DNA from: Rhynchopus euleeides
Taxonomy: Eukaryota > Euglenozoa > Diplonemea > Diplonemida > Diplonemidae
DNA: 64,000 nucleotides
Assembly: GCA_963210315.1 (NCBI GenBank)
Contig: OY723247.1
Coordinates: forward strand, 620,001-684,000
Direction: 5' to 3'
Both the position numbers and the translations under genes were made by a program. A model generated the notes under the pieces. The model ran no database searches and had not been told where the DNA came from. It saw only the letters and a program-made list of their open reading frames with translations. This document shows positions 60,214 to 64,000 of this stretch, piece after piece. Numbering within the stretch: the stretch's first letter is position 1; the number at the start of each line of letters is the position of its first letter.

Positions 60214-63200
60214 TCCACTTGCCCCAGGCACCTTGTCCAGCATCAGTAGAGTGTCCAGTCTGGCGGACGACTGCTACTGTCCGCCCGGGCCCTCACACCG
60301 GTGATTCCGGCTCTCCTCGCGAGTGCCGAGTGACCCCCACCTCCAGCTTGTCGACTGCCGCGTTGGCGGCGGCGTCCGCGTCCGCATTCCACTTTCGGCC
60401 CACGTGCACGAGAGTGATTCGTGTGCCGGCCGCCCGCAGGGCGGCGATGCGTTCTCTGGCCTTGACGTACAGCGGGCGGAGCTTCTTGCTCCGGCACATG
60501 GTGTCGGTGTTGACCTGGTCCGCAACCAGCTGACTATCGCCATACACCACCACCTCGCCCACCGGCGGGTGGTCAATCAGTTCATCTAGGCAGAGCAGTA
60601 GACCCGCGTACTCCGCCTCGTTCACAGTGCACCCCTGCGCCAGTCTGCTCTGCGCGGTCCACACCACCACACCACTCGCGGTTTTGCGCACTGCACCCGC
60701 ACCCGTGCCCGCCCGCTTCTTGGCAGTGCCCTTCCCCCGTCTGAGGGACCCGTCGAAGAAAAGGGTTTCCACCCCACTCCGCGGTTGGGGCTCAGCTCGT
60801 GCCACCACATGACCAGCCGCCGCGGCCTCGTACACGGCTCTCCTCTCGTCGCGGCCCGCCTCTTGGACCAGAACCTCCATCGTGGTCCAGCTCGGGCGCG
60901 GTGTCAGCGACGCGGCCTCTCGCACTTGCTCCTTCAGCCTAGTGAGCATCGCTTCGACCGCCTGCGTGCACAGCAAGCGAGGACGCCGGTTCAGCCCGCC
61001 GCACTGCAGCTGTCCGATGAAGGGCTCCAGAGACTTGCACTTGGACTCCCCGCCCTTCTTCCCCGGGTGGATGTACTCACCGGGTCCCGCAATGGCTTCA
61101 CATGTGCGCATCCAGGCAGCCATCAGCGTACCCTTGTCCCTCGCAGTCAGGGCCCGCTGCCCCTTCTTCTTGCTCCCCGGCGAGAACACGACGTCGACGC
61201 CGGTGAACACCTCGAAGTCCACCGCGAGTTCCAACCAGGATACGTGGTACTTGCGGTTGTTTTCGTCGTCCGGCCACTTCAGCTGCCTCCACCAGTCGCG
61301 GACCGCGAAATAGGCCGGCACCCCAGCCACCTTAGACCAGGCTTGCGGCGGCAGGGCATCAGGGAGCTTGTCGTAGGTCTCAAGGGGTTCCTCAGGGTCC
61401 CAACCCCAAGGAAAGGGCTCGCGTACCGACACCCCTGTGGCCGGTTCAGCCTCGCGCTGCTTGAGGAGTCGCTCCCTCTGGAGGATAATCTCCGTGTACA
61501 GTCCAAGCAGCTGCCGCAGGCACTTCGCATTGCCGTGTCCCTGCCGCATCACAAACCCCAGCGGCAGAATCCCGTTCCGAGCCAAGCAGGGGGGCCAGTT
61601 GGTCCTGTCCGCCGCCACCACATCCCGATACGCCGGTAGCCGGCGGTAGTCCGCCGTCGCCTCGCAGCGCCACCACATGTGTTCGTGGTCCTCCTTCTCG
61701 AGCCCACACAACTTACACATGCCATTCCCCTGCTTGTAATGGCGGAGGCGGCGGTCTTCGGTGACCTGGTCTCCAGCGATGATCGCCCGCATGATTCCCG
61801 CACGGTATGGTTCCGGTTCCCCCGACCACACTCGGGTGACAGCCATGTAGTCGACCCCGTCGCGCATGCCCGTCGTGTCTTCCCGTTTCTTTGCAGCAAT
61901 CTCCCGCCACCTGGCCGCACGAACCATCTCACGCAGGTCGTGCAACACCGCAGGTCGATCCTCGCACCCGAGATCGATCGCCTTGTCGGAGTCACGTGCC
62001 TTGAGGCGCCCCGCATCGGGCCACTTCCAGCGCAGGTCCGAGAGCGCCGTCTGTACCAGGGCCACCGGCCCGGGAGTCGCCGCCTTGATCTCCGCAGCCG
62101 TCAGCGCACCGGCCCTGCTCGGCCCCCGTGGACCCCTCGCGGGGGTGCGTAGGCTTCTGATCTCAGTCACCAGCTGCCAGAGATCCGGGCATCTGTGGCG
62201 CACGGTGTGCATCGCCACCAGTCGTTGGTACTGGATGTAGGACGTCGGGTCCACGCGGTGAGCCGGGCACAGCAAGTTGCGCACGATCATCGGGCATCGC
62301 CGTGCCTTCTGAAACTTCCACAGCACACGCATGACAGCCATGTCAAGGGAGCTCAAGGTGCCCCACAGCGGGTTGGCTGTGTGGATCGCGGCGAAGGCCA
62401 TCGGCATCACCATCGTCGCGAGAATCTTCGCCTTGGCCGGGAACCCCAGGTTGAGGTATTTCGCTTCCAGGCGGCGGCACACCTCAATTGCCTGTTTGAC
62501 ACGCTTGTCACAGATCCCCGAGATCTTCTCCCGCGACACCAGACAGATCTGCGCCCCAAGGTCCTTTATCTCGCCTCTGGCTTGCACGATGGGCTCCCCT
62601 TGGAGAACTAGAGTCAGCGTCTCCCCCGGGTCGGTGGAGAAGCATCTCCCCTTTGTCCCGTACCGCAGGTCCGTCAGCTCCGAGAACTCCTCGGTGAGCC
62701 GTAGCCCCCTCCGGATCTTGGCGAGGTCTGTGTCCAGCAACTTCTTGTGGTCAGCGTAGAGGCCGGTTCCACACTGTGCCTCTGCTCGGACCACCCTGTC
62801 CCACACCGCCATCACGGGGTTCAGCCACAGTACAGACAGGGGGCACCCCTGGAGGATCCCGTTGAAGGCGGCGAAGGGTTGACCCACCGAACCCTGCACT
62901 TTAAACCGCCTCCTGAGGCCATGGTACATCGCCCGGGAGGGCCGCCGCACTCTGTCGTCGAGACCCATCATTTCCAGGAGGCCGAAGATGATATCCCATG
63001 GCACCGAGACAAAGCACTTTTTGACGTCGAGGAGAACCCCACGCAGAGGCACGCCCGTCAGGGATGCTTTCTCAGCTAGCAGCGCAGTCTTCATGTACGC
63101 CCCGAAAGCACCCTTGCCCGTACGGAAGCCGTACATGCTGTCAGTCGCCCACTCCTCCTGCCAGACCATCAGTTGGCTTACCCTGGCTTTCGCCCACACC

Positions 63201-64000
63201 CTGTATATCACCGACATGACCGTAATAGGGCGATGGTCCAGCGGGTCGGGGTCCTCCTCCTTCGGGATCATCGATACAGTCGCCGACAGCAGAGCTTCGG
63301 GCCACTCACCCGACAGCTCCACGCCATTCAGAACTTCCGCCAGGGCTGCGTAGAACGCCCGCGGCAACAGCTTCAGCTCCTCAGCGTACCAGCCGTCCGT
63401 GCCTGGCGCCTTCCCCGAGCCCATGTCCGCAGCCGCCATGTGCAGTTGCTCCCCACTCAGAGGCTGGAGGGGCAGCGGAACCTCAGGGATGTAGGCGGCG
63501 TAACGCTCCTTGAACAGCTCCCACGAGGGGCCTCCATCGCGGTGGCGTTGCATGATGGGGAGCCATGCGTCCAGGAGCCAGCTGTCCATCACCGACCGAT
63601 CGGTCGTTTCCTCATCCTGGCGACGCATCAGCACCGACGTGCGTGGCGGGCCCCGGAGCCTCCGGTAGATCTTCCCGGGGTTCCGATGCCAGGAGGTGTG
63701 GGTCTCCCGCATGTACAGGCGGCGCCGCCGCACCGTCATCAGCTTCCGCTCCTTCTCGAGGGCGCGGTCGCACGCGGCCCGCACCAGCTCCAGCTCCCCC
63801 CGCGTCGGGGTCACCGGCTCCACGCGGCCTAGGAGCTCGGACGCCGCAGTGCGCACCTTCTCCCATGCCCCCCTGACGGAGACTGGCATCGCACCTCCCA
63901 CAGCACGGCGCTCCACCTCCCGGATCCTGCCCATCATGTCGAGGAGGCAGATCATCTTGCGGGTCAGGGCCCCGTCGTGACCCCAGCGTTGCCTGCCACA
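60214..64000 (-). mobile_element. LINE tandem unit 3, cut by the window end
   Basis: Contains 3787 bases of a third unit in the same orientation and phase. The array evidently continues beyond the window. Confidence 0.9.
60293..64000 (-). CDS. LINE reverse transcriptase-RNase H polyprotein, unit 3 (5' end outside window)
   Basis: Same protein as in units 1 and 2 over the part present. The frame is open to the last base of the window, where it corresponds to about codon 43 of the other copies. Confidence 0.9.
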   Translation of the reverse strand, partial: CGRQRWGHDGALTRKMICLLDMMGRIREVERRAVGGAMPVSVRGAWEKVRTAASELLGRVEPVTPTRGELELVRAACDRALEKERKLMTVRRRRLYMRETHTSWHRNPGKIYRRLRGPPRTSVLMRRQDEETTDRSVMDSWLLDAWLPIMQRHRDGGPSWELFKERYAAYIPEVPLPLQPLSGEQLHMAAADMGSGKAPGTDGWYAEELKLLPRAFYAALAEVLNGVELSGEWPEALLSATVSMIPKEEDPDPLDHRPITVMSVIYRVWAKARVSQLMVWQEEWATDSMYGFRTGKGAFGAYMKTALLAEKASLTGVPLRGVLLDVKKCFVSVPWDIIFGLLEMMGLDDRVRRPSRAMYHGLRRRFKVQGSVGQPFAAFNGILQGCPLSVLWLNPVMAVWDRVVRAEAQCGTGLYADHKKLLDTDLAKIRRGLRLTEEFSELTDLRYGTKGRCFSTDPGETLTLVLQGEPIVQARGEIKDLGAQICLVSREKISGICDKRVKQAIEVCRRLEAKYLNLGFPAKAKILATMVMPMAFAAIHTANPLWGTLSSLDMAVMRVLWKFQKARRCPMIVRNLLCPAHRVDPTSYIQYQRLVAMHTVRHRCPDLWQLVTEIRSLRTPARGPRGPSRAGALTAAEIKAATPGPVALVQTALSDLRWKWPDAGRLKARDSDKAIDLGCEDRPAVLHDLREMVRAARWREIAAKKREDTTGMRDGVDYMAVTRVWSGEPEPYRAGIMRAIIAGDQVTEDRRLRHYKQGNGMCKLCGLEKEDHEHMWWRCEATADYRRLPAYRDVVAADRTNWPPCLARNGILPLGFVMRQGHGNAKCLRQLLGLYTEIILQRERLLKQREAEPATGVSVREPFPWGWDPEEPLETYDKLPDALPPQAWSKVAGVPAYFAVRDWWRQLKWPDDENNRKYHVSWLELAVDFEVFTGVDVVFSPGSKKKGQRALTARDKGTLMAAWMRTCEAIAGPGEYIHPGKKGGESKCKSLEPFIGQLQCGGLNRRPRLLCTQAVEAMLTRLKEQVREAASLTPRPSWTTMEVLVQEAGRDERRAVYEAAAAGHVVARAEPQPRSGVETLFFDGSLRRGKGTAKKRAGTGAGAVRKTASGVVVWTAQSRLAQGCTVNEAEYAGLLLCLDELIDHPPVGEVVVYGDSQLVADQVNTDTMCRSKKLRPLYVKARERIAALRAAGTRITLVHVGRKWNADADAAANAAVDKLEVGVTRHSRGEPESPV

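Noticed and set aside
1-64000. Dinoflagellate spliced-leader relics at gene 5' ends
   Set aside because: I looked for sequence resembling the conserved TTTTGGCTCAAG end upstream of the called starts and did not see a convincing case, so the organism assignment stays open.

Overview
The window is nuclear DNA from a eukaryotic microbe. Multi-exon genes have GT-AG introns, the gene set is typically eukaryotic (hexokinase, a UBE4-type ubiquitin factor, a probable TFIIH subunit), and the long intergenic spaces are filled with transposon relics, hairpins and poly-G/poly-C runs. A protist is most likely. The EF-hand/coiled-coil protein, secreted purple acid phosphatase, class I peroxidase exon and strictly one-sided gene orientation would fit an alveolate (chromerid- or dinoflagellate-like) genome. 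That placement is inference, not proof.

Layout. 1-864: 3' part of a PIF/Harbinger-type DDE transposase (plus strand). 1.16-2.32 kb: foldback element. 3.4-4.8 kb: purple acid phosphatase. 5.4-7.9 kb: GTCGAC repeat cluster and a paired-hairpin element. 7.9-13.1 kb: a four-exon gene that reads as a UBE4/Ufd2 E4 core followed by a BIRC6-type E2 (UBC) domain and a terminal ubiquitin-interacting motif, with no U-box. 13.6-27.1 kb: repeat territory, including a 3.66-kb terminal-inverted-repeat element with a TACATGTA-expanded arm and one copy of a 0.88-kb inverted duplication. 27.2-28.7 kb: membrane-anchored HxxxD acyltransferase. 29.3-29.6 kb: probable TFB5/TTDA subunit of TFIIH. 32.6-34.4 kb: three-exon hexokinase. 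35.0-35.6 kb: unknown protein. 35.8-41.97 kb: several MITE families and the second copy of the inverted duplication. 42.2-43.6 kb: acidic-tailed multipass membrane protein. 45.2-46.9 kb: secreted HExxHxxGxxH metalloprotease with a C-terminal beta-trefoil lectin-like domain. 48.2-49.9 kb: EF-hand/coiled-coil protein. 50.8-51.0 kb: the last exon of a class I haem peroxidase. It abuts a head-to-tail array of 4597-bp LINE units (two complete, one cut by the window end) carrying a partial APE endonuclease, reverse transcriptase, zinc knuckle and RNase H.

All ten host genes and the LINE array lie on the minus strand; only the transposase fragment is on plus. No operon logic is expected. Apart from the within-protein ubiquitin theme of the E4-E2-UIM gene, the neighbours do not form an obvious pathway. 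The most unusual items are the E4-E2 fusion and the LINE array sitting exactly at a peroxidase codon, with the same target-like end sequence repeated at each unit junction. Exon limits were derived by hand from splice consensus and frame, and agree to the base with intact reading frames.
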